Assembly: GCF_001612945.1 (NCBI RefSeq)
Contig: NZ_BDBK01000008.1
Coordinates: forward strand, 744,001-808,000
Length of the DNA: 64,000 nucleotides
Reading direction: 5' to 3'
From: Nocardia inohanensis NBRC 100128
GTDB taxonomy: Bacteria > Actinomycetota > Actinomycetes > Mycobacteriales > Mycobacteriaceae
Shown here: positions 49,246 to 57,210 of the stretch, piece by piece
How positions within the stretch are numbered: position 1 is the first letter of the stretch
Layout of the letters: every line of letters begins with the position of its first letter
The notes under the pieces: generated by a model
Told to the model about the DNA's origin: nothing
Databases searched by the model: none
The model's input: only the letters and a program-made list of their open reading frames with translations
Translations under genes and position numbers: made by a program

Positions 49246-50535
49246 TCAGAGGTTGCCGACGGTGTGTTCCAGTCGCTGGGCGACCAGTTCACGCGCCTTC
49301 TCGCGCAGCGCGGGCCGATATCCGCTGGGGTACACCGGATCCCCGGGCGCGTAGGTCTTGAGGATCTCCTTGGCCAAGGTGATCTTGTGGACCTCGGTCG
49401 GACCGTCCGCGATGGCCATGACCTGCGCGTAGTTCATCATGTCGACGAACGGCAGGTCGGTGCTCACGCCGATGGCCCCGTGCAGGTGCATGGCGCGCTG
49501 GGCGATATCGTGCATGACCTTCGGCATCGCGACCTTGATGGCGGCGATGTCGTGGCGCACCTTGCGGTAGTCCTGCTCTTGGTCGATACGCCACGCGGTG
49601 CGCAGCACGAGCAACCGGAACTGCTCCATCTCGATCCAGGCTTCGGCGATCTTCTCCTGCGTCATCTGCAACCCGCCGAGCACGCCCTTGCGCATGGGAC
49701 GGGAGACGGCGCGCTCACACATCATGTCGAAAGCCTTGCGCACCATGGCGACCGTGCGCATGGCGTGGTGCACGCGGCCGCCGCCGAGCCGGGTCTGGGC
49801 GACGATGAAGCCGAGGCCCTCCGCACCGAGCAGGGCGTCGGCGGGGACGCGGACATCGGTGAAGCGCAGGTGGCCTTCGTTTTCCGAGAAGCCGGGGACG
49901 GTGAAGTTCTTCACGATCTCCAGGCCGGGAGTGCCGGCGGGGACGATGAACATCGAAAGCCGTTTGTGCGGTTCGGCTTCCGGATCGGTCACCACCATGA
50001 CGATATGGAACGTGGCGAACTCGGCGGCCGAGTTGAACCACTTCTCACCGTTGATGACCCATTCGTCGCCGTCACGCACGGCACGGGTCTTGAACGCGGT
50101 CGGATCCGAGCCGCCGGTCGGCTCGGTCATCACGTAGCAGGAGCCGATCTCGCCATCGAGCAGGGGCTGCAAGTACTTCGCCTTCTGCTCCGGGGTGCCG
50201 AAGTGGGCGAGGATCTCGGCATTGCCGGAATCCGGCGCCTGGCAACCGAAGACGAGTGGAGCCCACTTGGAGGTGCCGATCACCTCGTTGAGCAGCGCCA
50301 ACTTCACCTGCCCGTAGCCGGGTCCGCCGAGTTCGGGGCCGAGGTGGCAGGCCCACAGGCCCTGCTCCTTCACCTTCTCCTGCAACGGCTGCATGAGCGC
50401 CCGGATCTCCGGGTTCTTGCGGTCGTAGGGTTCGGGGTAGAGCAGGTCGAGGGGCTCGACCTCGGTGCGCACGAACTCCGCCACCCAGTCCAGCTTCTTC
50501 TGATATTCGGGGTCGGTTCCGAAATCCCAAGCCAT
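49246..50535 (-). CDS. Acyl-CoA dehydrogenase (ACAD10/11-like, long form)
   Basis: A 429-aa FAD-dependent acyl-CoA dehydrogenase. It has the ACAD segments YVMTEPTGGSDPTAFKTRAV and WVINGEKWFNSAAEF. The FAD/dimer part follows (LGGGRVHHAMRTVAMVRKAF, AMHLHGAIGVSTDLPFVDMM). It ends with AIADGPTEVHKITLAKEIL. It oxidises an acyl-CoA at the alpha-beta carbons in fatty-acid or branched-chain catabolism. The upstream TetR and SDR on the same strand form an operon with it, under the 41-bp palindrome at 51957-51997. Confidence 0.93.
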   Translation of the reverse strand: MAWDFGTDPEYQKKLDWVAEFVRTEVEPLDLLYPEPYDRKNPEIRALMQPLQEKVKEQGLWACHLGPELGGPGYGQVKLALLNEVIGTSKWAPLVFGCQAPDSGNAEILAHFGTPEQKAKYLQPLLDGEIGSCYVMTEPTGGSDPTAFKTRAVRDGDEWVINGEKWFNSAAEFATFHIVMVVTDPEAEPHKRLSMFIVPAGTPGLEIVKNFTVPGFSENEGHLRFTDVRVPADALLGAEGLGFIVAQTRLGGGRVHHAMRTVAMVRKAFDMMCERAVSRPMRKGVLGGLQMTQEKIAEAWIEMEQFRLLVLRTAWRIDQEQDYRKVRHDIAAIKVAMPKVMHDIAQRAMHLHGAIGVSTDLPFVDMMNYAQVMAIADGPTEVHKITLAKEILKTYAPGDPVYPSGYRPALREKARELVAQRLEHTVGNL

Positions 50536-50537
50536 GA

Positions 50538-51182
50538 TCAGCCTTTCGTTTTCTGTGCAGCCGGTGTCGCGACACCGTCGAGGAGGGTGGTGGTGAGAAT
50601 GTCGGCGATTTCGCCGGGGGTGTGTGAGCCGTCGGGGCGGTACCAGGTGCTCACCATGTTCAGCATGGCGACCATGCTGTTGGTGACGACGTGATCGTTG
50701 GTGGTCATCACGCCCGCCGCGTAGCCGTCGTCGACGACCCGCTGCCAGCGGGTCTGGATGCCGTCGCGCAGCAGCTGGAGATCGGCTTCGCGTTCGGCGG
50801 TCAGGGCTCCGGAGTCACGCAGCGCGATGGTGACCTCGTGCCGGTGTTCGACGATCAGCTCCACGTGGCTGCGAATCAGTGCACGCAGCTTGGTGAGCGG
50901 CGGTTCGTCACCGTCGGTGATGCGGGCGGCGGCATCGAGCATGAGCTGGGTGTAGTTGCTGCGGATCTGGAAGAGCAGTTCTTCCTTGGATCCGATGTGG
51001 TAGTACAGCGCACCCCGCTGGATGCCGGCCCGGTCGCCGATCTCGCCGACGCTGGTGGCGTGAAAGCCCTTCTCCGCGAACAGCTCCATGGCCGCGCGCA
51101 TGATCCGCTCCCGGGTCTCCCCCGGATTGGTTTCGGAGGCGGGTGGCCGGCCGCGCCGGCGGGCGGGTGCGCTGCCGGTCAT
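50538..51182 (-). CDS. TetR-family regulator of the SDR-ACAD operon
   Basis: A 214-aa TetR regulator related to mycobacterial KstR2-like/FadR-like repressors. The helix-turn-helix is in ATSVGEIGDRAGIQRGALYYHI near residue 42 and the C-terminal domain resembles TetR_C_33 (YTQLMLDAAARITDGDEPPL). ATG 51182 overlaps the SDR stop by four bases, and the acyl-CoA dehydrogenase starts two nt after its stop. Its likely ligand is an acyl-CoA and its likely target the palindrome at 51957-51997. Confidence 0.9.
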   Translation of the reverse strand: MTGSAPARRRGRPPASETNPGETRERIMRAAMELFAEKGFHATSVGEIGDRAGIQRGALYYHIGSKEELLFQIRSNYTQLMLDAAARITDGDEPPLTKLRALIRSHVELIVEHRHEVTIALRDSGALTAEREADLQLLRDGIQTRWQRVVDDGYAAGVMTTNDHVVTNSMVAMLNMVSTWYRPDGSHTPGEIADILTTTLLDGVATPAAQKTKG

Positions 51183-51925
51183 TTCCAGCCGCCGTCCAGG
51201 GGTAGCACCGCGCCGGTGCAGAAGGCGGAGGCGTCGGAGGCGAAATACAGTGCCGCGCCGACGATATCGGCGGGCTGGCCGGTGCGGCGCAGGGCGTTGT
51301 GCTCGACCATGGCGGCGCGCATCTCGGGCGTCCACGCCTTGGAGATATCGGTTTCGAACGGCCCGCAGCGAATGGTGTTGACCCGCACCGCCGGTCCATA
51401 GGTATTGGCGAGCCCGCCGGACAGCGCCTCCAGTCCGGCCTTGGCCGCACCGTAGGGCACCGCGATGGCCTCCGGCCGGACCGCTTCGATCGACGAGATA
51501 TTGATGATCGATCCGCTGCCCGCCGCCGCCATCCGCGCCCCGATGGCCGCCGACAGCCGGAACGGCCCCTTCAGATTGGTGGCGATGATCTTGTCGAACA
51601 TGGCCTCCGAAACCTGGTCCAGGCTCGGGTACAGCAGCGACATGCCCGCATTGTTGACCAGCACATCGACCTTGCCGAACTCCGTGTAGGCGGCTTCGAC
51701 CAGCTGATCGCACTGGTCCCACACGCCCACATTGCAGGCCACGGCCAGGGCGCGCCGCCCGAATTTCTCACGTACTTCGGCCGCCAGGGCCTCGCATCCG
51801 TCGATCTTGCGGCTGGCGATCACGACGTCCGCGCCCTCACCCGCGAATGCGAGGACCATTTCGCGTCCGAGCCCGCGGCTACCGCCGGTGACCACAACGA
51901 CCTTGCCGGACAACGTTTCTCCCAT
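51179..51925 (-). CDS. Short-chain dehydrogenase/reductase, first gene of ACAD operon
   Basis: A 248-aa classical SDR: KVVVVTGGSRGLGREMVLAF at the start, VLVNNAGMSLLYP near residue 90, catalytic Ser in IINISSIEAVR and Tyr/Lys in VPYGAAKAGLEAL near residue 156, and a C-terminal PLDGGWK. FabG-like; probably a 3-hydroxyacyl-CoA dehydrogenase acting with the acyl-CoA dehydrogenase. ATG 51925 (MGETLSGKV) fits the family; an upstream in-frame ATG at 52000 would place the operator inside the gene and is rejected. Confidence 0.9.
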   Translation of the reverse strand: MGETLSGKVVVVTGGSRGLGREMVLAFAGEGADVVIASRKIDGCEALAAEVREKFGRRALAVACNVGVWDQCDQLVEAAYTEFGKVDVLVNNAGMSLLYPSLDQVSEAMFDKIIATNLKGPFRLSAAIGARMAAAGSGSIINISSIEAVRPEAIAVPYGAAKAGLEALSGGLANTYGPAVRVNTIRCGPFETDISKAWTPEMRAAMVEHNALRRTGQPADIVGAALYFASDASAFCTGAVLPLDGGWK

Positions 51926-51956
51926 GGACGGCACCTCACCGTGTCTGAACGCCAAT

Positions 51957-51997
51957 AATGTTCTGCCCGGTACATTAAATGTACCGCACGGAACATT
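51957..51997. promoter_or_regulatory. 41-bp palindromic operator before the SDR-TetR-ACAD operon
   Basis: Outer arms AATGTTC and GAACATT enclose CGGTACATT and AATGTACCG, all centred on 51977. Nested symmetry suggests two TetR dimers. It lies between the SDR start (51925) and glcB (52121). Confidence 0.82.
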
Positions 51998-52120
51998 CAA
52001 GGGGTCACGCCCGAATGCCGTGGATCACTTCGACAGGGTGCCGTGACCGCCCGCCGGGTACCCGCGAGTAACATGACAGGCGTACTTTTTCCACCCGGCT
52101 TCTCGAAATGAGGCATGTAG

Positions 52121-54301
52121 ATGACAGAGCGGATCCAGGTCGGCGGGCTTCAGGTTGCCAAGGTTCTCCACGATTTCGTGGAGAACGAGGCCCTTCCCGG
52201 CACCGGCGTTGATTCCGCCGCGTTCTGGTCGGGTGCCGAGGCCGTCATCAACGACCTCGCCCCCAAGAACCGTGCTCTGCTCGCAGAACGCGACGACATC
52301 CAGGCCAAGATCGACGAGTGGCACCGTGCCAACCCCGGCACCGGCTACGACAAGGCTGCCTACAAGCAGTTCCTGTCCGAGATCGGCTACCTGCGCCCCG
52401 AACCGGCCGATTTCCAGATCGGTACCGAGAACGTGGACGCCGAAATCGCCACCCAGGCCGGCCCGCAGCTGGTCGTGCCGGTCATGAACGCCCGCTTCGC
52501 GATCAATGCCGCGAACGCCCGCTGGGGTTCGCTGTACGACGCGCTGTACGGCACCGACGCCATCTCCGAGGAGAACGGCGCCGAGAAGGGCACCGGTTAC
52601 AACAAGGTCCGCGGTGACAAGGTCATCGAATGGGCGCGCAACTTCCTCGACGACGCGGTGCCGCTGATCACCGGCTCGCACGTCGGCTCCACCAAGTACT
52701 CGATCGAGGACGGCGAGCTCGTCGTCGGTCTCGAGGACGGCACCGAGATCGGCCTGGCCGACAACGACGCGCTCGTCGGCTACCTGGGCGACCCGGCCAA
52801 CCCGACCTCGATCCTGTTGAAGCACAACGGCCTTCACATCGAGATCCAGATCGACCCGTCCTCCCCCATCGGCTCCACCGACACCGCCGGTGTCAAGGAT
52901 CTGGTGCTGGAGTCCGCGGTCACCACCATCATGGACTTCGAGGATTCCGTCGCCGCCGTGGACGCCGAGGACAAGGTCCTCTGCTACCACAACTGGCTCG
53001 GCCTGATGAAGGGCGATCTGGCGGAGCAGGTTTCGAAGGGCGGCAAGACCTTCACCCGCACCATGAACCCCGACCGCGTCTACACCGCGCTCGACGGTTC
53101 CGAGCTGGTGCTGCACGGCCGTTCGCTGCTGTTCGTGCGCAACGTGGGTCACCTGATGACCTCGGACGCCATCATCGACAAGGATGGCAACGAGATCCCC
53201 GAGGGCATCATGGACGGCCTGATCACCGTCCTGATCGCCAAGCACGCCCTCAACGGCGATACCAAGCTCAAGAACACCCGCACCGGCTCCATCTACATCG
53301 TGAAGCCGAAGATGCACGGCCCCGACGAGGTCGCCTTCACCAACGAGCTGTTCGGCCGTATCGAGGACGCCCTCGACCTGCCGCGCAACACGCTCAAGGT
53401 CGGCATCATGGACGAGGAGCGCCGCACCACCGTCAACCTGAAGGCGTCCATCCACGCCGCCAAGGACCGCGTGGTCTTCATCAACACCGGCTTCCTCGAC
53501 CGCACCGGCGACGAAATCCACACCTCCATGGAGGCCGGGCCCATGGTCCGCAAGGCCGAGATGAAGGCCCAGCAGTGGATCAAGTCCTACGAGGACTGGA
53601 ATGTCGACACCGGCATCGCCACCGGCCTGCCCGGCAAGGCGCAGATCGGTAAGGGCATGTGGGCCATGCCCGATCTGATGGCCGAAATGCTGGTCCAGAA
53701 GATCGGCCACCCCAAGGCCGGCGCCAACACCGCCTGGGTGCCCTCGCCCACCGCCGCCACCCTGCACGCCACCCACTACCACCTGGTGGACGTGTTCAAG
53801 CGGCAGGCCGAGATCGCCAAGGGCGGCCCCCGCGCCACCGTCGACGAGATCCTCGAAATCCCCTTGGCCCAGGACACCAACTGGACCGCCGAGGAGAAGC
53901 AGCAGGAACTCGACAACAACTCCCAGGGCATCCTCGGCTACGTGGTGCGCTGGATCGACCAGGGCGTCGGCTGCTCCAAGGTGCCCGACATCAAGGACAT
54001 CGGCCTCATGGAAGACCGTGCCACCCTGCGCATCTCGTCCCAGCAGGTCGCCAACTGGCTGCGGCACGGCATCGTGACCGAAGCCGAGGTCATCGCCTCC
54101 CTGGAGCGCATGGCCCCCGTGGTGGACAAGCAGAACGCCGGAGACTCCAGCTACTTCGCCATGTCTCCCAACTTCGACGCCTCCATCGCGTTCCAGGCCG
54201 CCAAGGAACTGGTCCTGGAAGGCACCAAGCAGCCCAACGGCTACACCGAGCCGATCCTGCACCGCCGCCGCCGTGAGGCGAAGGCGCTCAAGTGCCTGTG
54301 A
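52121..54301 (+). CDS. glcB: Malate synthase G
   Basis: A 726-aa malate synthase of the monomeric G type, the full family length. It has LGDPANPTSILLKHNGLHIE, the catalytic-region MDFEDSVAAVDAEDKVLCYH (general base/acid area), TLKVGIMDEERRTTVNLKAS, WVPSPTAATLHATHYH and a C-terminal GYTEPILHRRRREAKALK. It condenses glyoxylate with acetyl-CoA in the glyoxylate shunt. ATG 52121 has GAGG upstream. A terminator follows. In M. tuberculosis glcB (Rv1837c) lies in the corresponding neighbourhood. Confidence 0.97.
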   Translation: MTERIQVGGLQVAKVLHDFVENEALPGTGVDSAAFWSGAEAVINDLAPKNRALLAERDDIQAKIDEWHRANPGTGYDKAAYKQFLSEIGYLRPEPADFQIGTENVDAEIATQAGPQLVVPVMNARFAINAANARWGSLYDALYGTDAISEENGAEKGTGYNKVRGDKVIEWARNFLDDAVPLITGSHVGSTKYSIEDGELVVGLEDGTEIGLADNDALVGYLGDPANPTSILLKHNGLHIEIQIDPSSPIGSTDTAGVKDLVLESAVTTIMDFEDSVAAVDAEDKVLCYHNWLGLMKGDLAEQVSKGGKTFTRTMNPDRVYTALDGSELVLHGRSLLFVRNVGHLMTSDAIIDKDGNEIPEGIMDGLITVLIAKHALNGDTKLKNTRTGSIYIVKPKMHGPDEVAFTNELFGRIEDALDLPRNTLKVGIMDEERRTTVNLKASIHAAKDRVVFINTGFLDRTGDEIHTSMEAGPMVRKAEMKAQQWIKSYEDWNVDTGIATGLPGKAQIGKGMWAMPDLMAEMLVQKIGHPKAGANTAWVPSPTAATLHATHYHLVDVFKRQAEIAKGGPRATVDEILEIPLAQDTNWTAEEKQQELDNNSQGILGYVVRWIDQGVGCSKVPDIKDIGLMEDRATLRISSQQVANWLRHGIVTEAEVIASLERMAPVVDKQNAGDSSYFAMSPNFDASIAFQAAKELVLEGTKQPNGYTEPILHRRRREAKALKCL

Positions 54302-54326
54302 GGCACGCCGGATAGGTTGAAGCACA

Positions 54327-54371
54327 GGGGAATCCCCGGTCGAAATCGATTCGACCGGGGGTTCCCCTTTT
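54327..54371 (+). terminator. Rho-independent terminator after glcB
   Basis: A long stem pairs GGGGAATCCCCGGTCGAA with TTCGACCGGGGGTTCCCC around a short loop, then TTTT. Confidence 0.9.
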
Positions 54372-54387
54372 CGGCAGGATGGTGATC

Positions 54388-54987
54388 GTGAGCTACTACC
54401 CTCCGCCCCCGGCCCCGCCCGCCCGGCGCGGCGCACCCGTCGGCTGGACGGCTTCGATGGCCACGACCAGTGGACTCGTCTTTCTGGTCTGTCTGTGGGT
54501 GCTGTGGCATTTCACCGCCAGCAACGACCGGCTGGGCGCGTTCTTCCTCGGCGGCTGCGCGATCATGATTCTCGGGATCGGCTGGCTCGTGCTCGCCATT
54601 CTGGGTATGGCGAAGTACAACAGGTTCGTGCTCTCGGCGATCGTGCCCGCGGTCGTGGTGATGACGCTGATCCTGTTGTGGTCGGGCATTCCGGGCCGGA
54701 TCGGGTGGGCATTCAGCAAGCCGGCATTGGAGCGGGCCGCGGCGGACTGCACCAGGACCGACGACGCGGGGCGGATCGGACTCTTCGATTTCGATTACGT
54801 ACGGCCCGAAGGCGATGGCGGATGCTCGTTCTCACTGAAAAATTCGGGATTCGGTCCCGACGGATACGCGTACTTCCCGCGCGAGGCGCCCGCGAATCCC
54901 GGCGCCGGGGCGGGTTCGGGCACTCGCTATCACCGGTATGACGGCAACTGGTACACCTTCACCAACTTCGTCGAGAGCTGGATCTGA
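54388..54987 (+). CDS. Four-helix-type membrane protein of unknown function
   Basis: A 199-aa protein from GTG 54388 (three residues longer from ATG 54379, so 202 aa). A Pro-rich cytoplasmic start (YYPPPPAPPARRGAP) precedes hydrophobic segments near residues 25-45, 53-75 and 82-100. An extracytoplasmic tail follows with two cysteines (AAADCTRTD, DGGCSFSLKNSGF) that could form a disulfide. It ends YHRYDGNWYTFTNFVESWI. I recognise no family. It stands alone after the glcB terminator. Confidence 0.65.
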   Translation: MSYYPPPPAPPARRGAPVGWTASMATTSGLVFLVCLWVLWHFTASNDRLGAFFLGGCAIMILGIGWLVLAILGMAKYNRFVLSAIVPAVVVMTLILLWSGIPGRIGWAFSKPALERAAADCTRTDDAGRIGLFDFDYVRPEGDGGCSFSLKNSGFGPDGYAYFPREAPANPGAGAGSGTRYHRYDGNWYTFTNFVESWI

Positions 54988-55069
54988 CAGCATCTCCGTT
55001 TCTGATCCACGGCATGACTCGCTCAACTACGCTGCCGGGCGATAGTCACCCCGCAAGTGAGGAATTTCG

Positions 55070-55171
55070 ATGGGTTCTACCGCACTCGATGTCGTCAATC
55101 TGATCGTCGCGCGCGTCAATGCCGCCTGGTTGTGGGCTTCCACCGGATCGACGGGTTCGATTCCGCTGTAG
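55070..55171 (+). CDS. Small 33-aa hypothetical protein
   Basis: The frame encodes MGSTALDVVNLIVARVNAAW and a short Gly/Ser/Thr tail, 33 residues in all. It begins eight nt after a good ribosome site (AGTGAGGA) and is followed 17 nt later by a clear terminator, giving a self-contained gene unit. The first 24 residues could form one amphipathic or membrane-interacting helix. No family recognised; support is from the signals around it. Confidence 0.5.
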   Translation: MGSTALDVVNLIVARVNAAWLWASTGSTGSIPL

Positions 55172-55188
55172 TCCGGCCGACAAGACTT

Positions 55189-55220
55189 CCGAACCCCCGT
55201 GCCGGAGCGCGGGGGTTCGG
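55189..55220. terminator. Hairpin terminator after the 33-aa gene
   Basis: CCGAACCCCCG pairs perfectly with CGGGGGTTCGG across a ten-base loop, followed by TCGTTT. It may also stop transcripts from the convergent oxidoreductase gene. Confidence 0.85.
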
Positions 55221-55232
55221 TCGTTTCCGGGG

Positions 55233-56195
55233 TCAGGCGACGGTGAGGACGACTTTTCCGGCCGGGTGCGATTCGGCGAGGTAGTCGATGGCGGCGGCCG
55301 CGTCGGGGAGGGCGAAGGTGCGGTCCAGGCGTGGGAGGACCGTGCCGGCGGCGGCGAGTTCGGCCAGGGCGGTGAGGATTTCGGGGTCGGCGAGGGAGAG
55401 CAGGGCGCGCAGGCGGTGCCGGACGAAGGGGTTCAGCAGGACCGCGCGCAGGGAGCGGTCGGTGCCGGCCATCCAGCGGCCGCCGTTCTCGCCGCCGCCG
55501 AGCACCAGGGTGCCCGATGGGGTGAGCAGCCGGCGCAGGTCCGGGAGTGTCCGGTTGCCCGCCATGTCGAGGATGAGATCGTATGGGCCGGTGAGGGTTT
55601 CACGCGTGTAGTCGATGACGTGGTCCGCGCCCAGCCATTTCACGAAATCCACTTTGCCGGTGCTGCATACACCGGTGACCTCCGTCCCGTAATGCTTGGC
55701 GAGCTGTACGGCCAGATGCCCGACTCCCCCGCCTGCCCCGATGATCAGCACGCGCTGACCGGCTCGGATCTGCCCGCTGTCCCGCAGTCCGGCTACGGCT
55801 GTCATGCCCGAGGTGGGGATGGCCGCGGCCGTCGCGAAATCGATGTTCTTCGGTTTGACGTGCAGGTTCTTCTCCGCGCCGCAGGCGAATTCGGCGAAGG
55901 AACCCGGCACCGTCCCGAAAACCTCGTCGCCGGGCTGGAATCGGGTCACTCCGGGCCCGACGGATTCGACGACACCCGCCACATCCCAGCCGCGAATCTT
56001 GATGCGCGGTGCACGCAATCCCAGCGCCGGCCTGGCGACCAGCGGCAGTCCGGTCATGATGTGCCAGACGCTCGGGTCCACCCCGGCGGCCTGCACCCGG
56101 ACCAGCACCTCACCCTTCCCCGGTACGGGTGTGGGCACCTCGGCATAGGACAGCGCGTCGGTGGTTCCGTACGCCGATTGCGTGATCGCTTTCAT
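55233..56195 (-). CDS. Zinc-free quinone-oxidoreductase-type alcohol dehydrogenase
   Basis: A 320-aa medium-chain reductase of the NADP-dependent quinone oxidoreductase group. It starts MKAITQSAYGTTDALSYAEV; the nucleotide-binding motif is VLIIGAGGGVGHLAVQLAKH near residue 147, and GADHVIDYTRETL follows. No zinc-ligand cysteines are present. It begins two nt after the stop of the XRE regulator, so it is the third gene of a membrane protein-XRE-oxidoreductase operon. Confidence 0.88.
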   Translation of the reverse strand: MKAITQSAYGTTDALSYAEVPTPVPGKGEVLVRVQAAGVDPSVWHIMTGLPLVARPALGLRAPRIKIRGWDVAGVVESVGPGVTRFQPGDEVFGTVPGSFAEFACGAEKNLHVKPKNIDFATAAAIPTSGMTAVAGLRDSGQIRAGQRVLIIGAGGGVGHLAVQLAKHYGTEVTGVCSTGKVDFVKWLGADHVIDYTRETLTGPYDLILDMAGNRTLPDLRRLLTPSGTLVLGGGENGGRWMAGTDRSLRAVLLNPFVRHRLRALLSLADPEILTALAELAAAGTVLPRLDRTFALPDAAAAIDYLAESHPAGKVVLTVA

Positions 56196-56197
56196 CG

Positions 56198-56419
56198 CTA
56201 CTCTTCTTCCGGATACTCGAAGACGTCGTCCAGGGGCAGGCGAAAAACCCTGGCGATCTGGAACGCCATCTCCAGCGACGGCGAATACTTGCCCTGTTCG
56301 ATGGCGTTCACGGTCTGCCGGGTCACCCCGAGCCGATCGGCCAGTTCGGCCTGCGTCATCTCGCCGTTCGAGAACCGCAGCGCGCGAATGTTATTGGTGA
56401 CGTTGGTCGGTTTCACCAC
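56198..56419 (-). CDS. XRE-family (Cro/CI-like) regulator
   Basis: A 73-aa helix-turn-helix protein, essentially only the DNA-binding domain: MTQAELADRLGVTRQTVNAI at residues 21-40 and GKYSPSLEMAFQIARVFRLP after it. This YozG-like type is normally paired with a small membrane protein, here the overlapping upstream gene (seven-base overlap). Likely autorepressor acting at the palindrome at 56865-56888. Confidence 0.9.
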   Translation of the reverse strand: MVKPTNVTNNIRALRFSNGEMTQAELADRLGVTRQTVNAIEQGKYSPSLEMAFQIARVFRLPLDDVFEYPEEE

Positions 56420-56838
56420 GGCCAGAACCCCCGCCGGTAGGCGGCGAGCTTGGTGAGCGCGGTGAAGACGCCCGCCAGGGTGAACCCGAGGTAGAGGACG
56501 TTCGCGATCCAGAAGGTCTCCCGGTCGGCCAGCGCGAGCCCGAGCGCGGCTATCGCACCGATCGCGACGAACGCATTGCCGACCCGCTCCCCCTCCTTAC
56601 CGATCTGCCGGTCCCGCTGATCGCGCCGATCCCCGTCCCGCGAGGCGATCGAAACCAGGATGCTCGCCACGATCGACACCCCGATGGACGCCCCGACCGT
56701 CCACAGCAGCGGACCCACATAGGCCACCTCGGACAAGGCCGAATCCTGTGCTCGCACAAGCACTATCACCAGGTAGACCGTGTACGACAGCACCGCCGCG
56801 ATCCCCAGGATCCAGGTCCGCTTCTCCTCGTAGGACAT
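56413..56838 (-). CDS. Small membrane protein partner of the XRE regulator
   Basis: A 141-aa protein from ATG 56838 (MSYEEKRTWILGIAAVLSYT). About four transmembrane helices: residues 8-28, 42-65, 85-105 and 112-130. A charged loop (ASRDGDRRDQRDRQIGKEGE) links the second and third. It resembles the DUF2178-like membrane proteins found beside YozG-type regulators. ATG 56868 is an upstream alternative, but that start lies within the palindromic operator. May sense an envelope signal for the XRE protein (inference). Confidence 0.78.
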   Translation of the reverse strand: MSYEEKRTWILGIAAVLSYTVYLVIVLVRAQDSALSEVAYVGPLLWTVGASIGVSIVASILVSIASRDGDRRDQRDRQIGKEGERVGNAFVAIGAIAALGLALADRETFWIANVLYLGFTLAGVFTALTKLAAYRRGFWPW

Positions 56839-56864
56839 ACCCTCAGAGTAAAGAAAACTGGACA

Positions 56865-56888
56865 CCATGTAAAGAATCTTTTACATGG
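56865..56888. promoter_or_regulatory. 24-bp palindrome, probable XRE operator
   Basis: CCATGTAAAG and CTTTTACATGG arms form a near-perfect inverted repeat in an AT-rich patch. A second half-site TTCTTTAC (minus strand) lies 20 nt further toward the gene, suggesting two contact sites. Confidence 0.7.
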
Positions 56889-57040
56889 CACCTCGTGGGA
56901 ACAATCCGGTGCGATGGCTCGTTGTCCCTACATCCCCGCAAAAAATGACCCGACAACGGTATGACCGTTGTGTCACCATGGGTTTCGACGATGATCAATC
57001 GACCGTATCGGTCGTGACCAGCAGGAAGGAGGAGACGGCA

Positions 57041-57166
57041 GTGAATCCGGTAATCCCAGTACACAATCCGATGTCGATGGGACGGCATGCGCTACTCGCA
57101 TGCGGTACCGAGCGCAGTGAGCGCGACGGCGACCGGTTCGACGACCGTCTCCAGGCGCTCGCGTAA
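57041..57166 (+). CDS. Small 41-aa hypothetical protein
   Basis: From GTG 57041 the frame reads MNPVIPVHNPMSMGRHALLA, then CGTERSERDGDRFDDRLQAL. An excellent ribosome site (AGGAAGGAGGA) lies eight nt upstream. It ends 44 nt before the HNH endonuclease gene and may be co-transcribed. The C-terminal half is highly charged. No family recognised. A frame opening at 56885 extends it but lacks a ribosome site. Confidence 0.5.
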   Translation: MNPVIPVHNPMSMGRHALLACGTERSERDGDRFDDRLQALA

Positions 57167-57210
57167 GGCGTGCCCCACTTCCCCTTCCCGCTTTTCAATT
57201 CTCACGAAAC

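Noticed and set aside
52025..54436. An 803-codon minus-strand open frame opposite glcB
   Set aside because: Gly/Val/Asp-rich shadow of malate synthase on the other strand, with no independent support.
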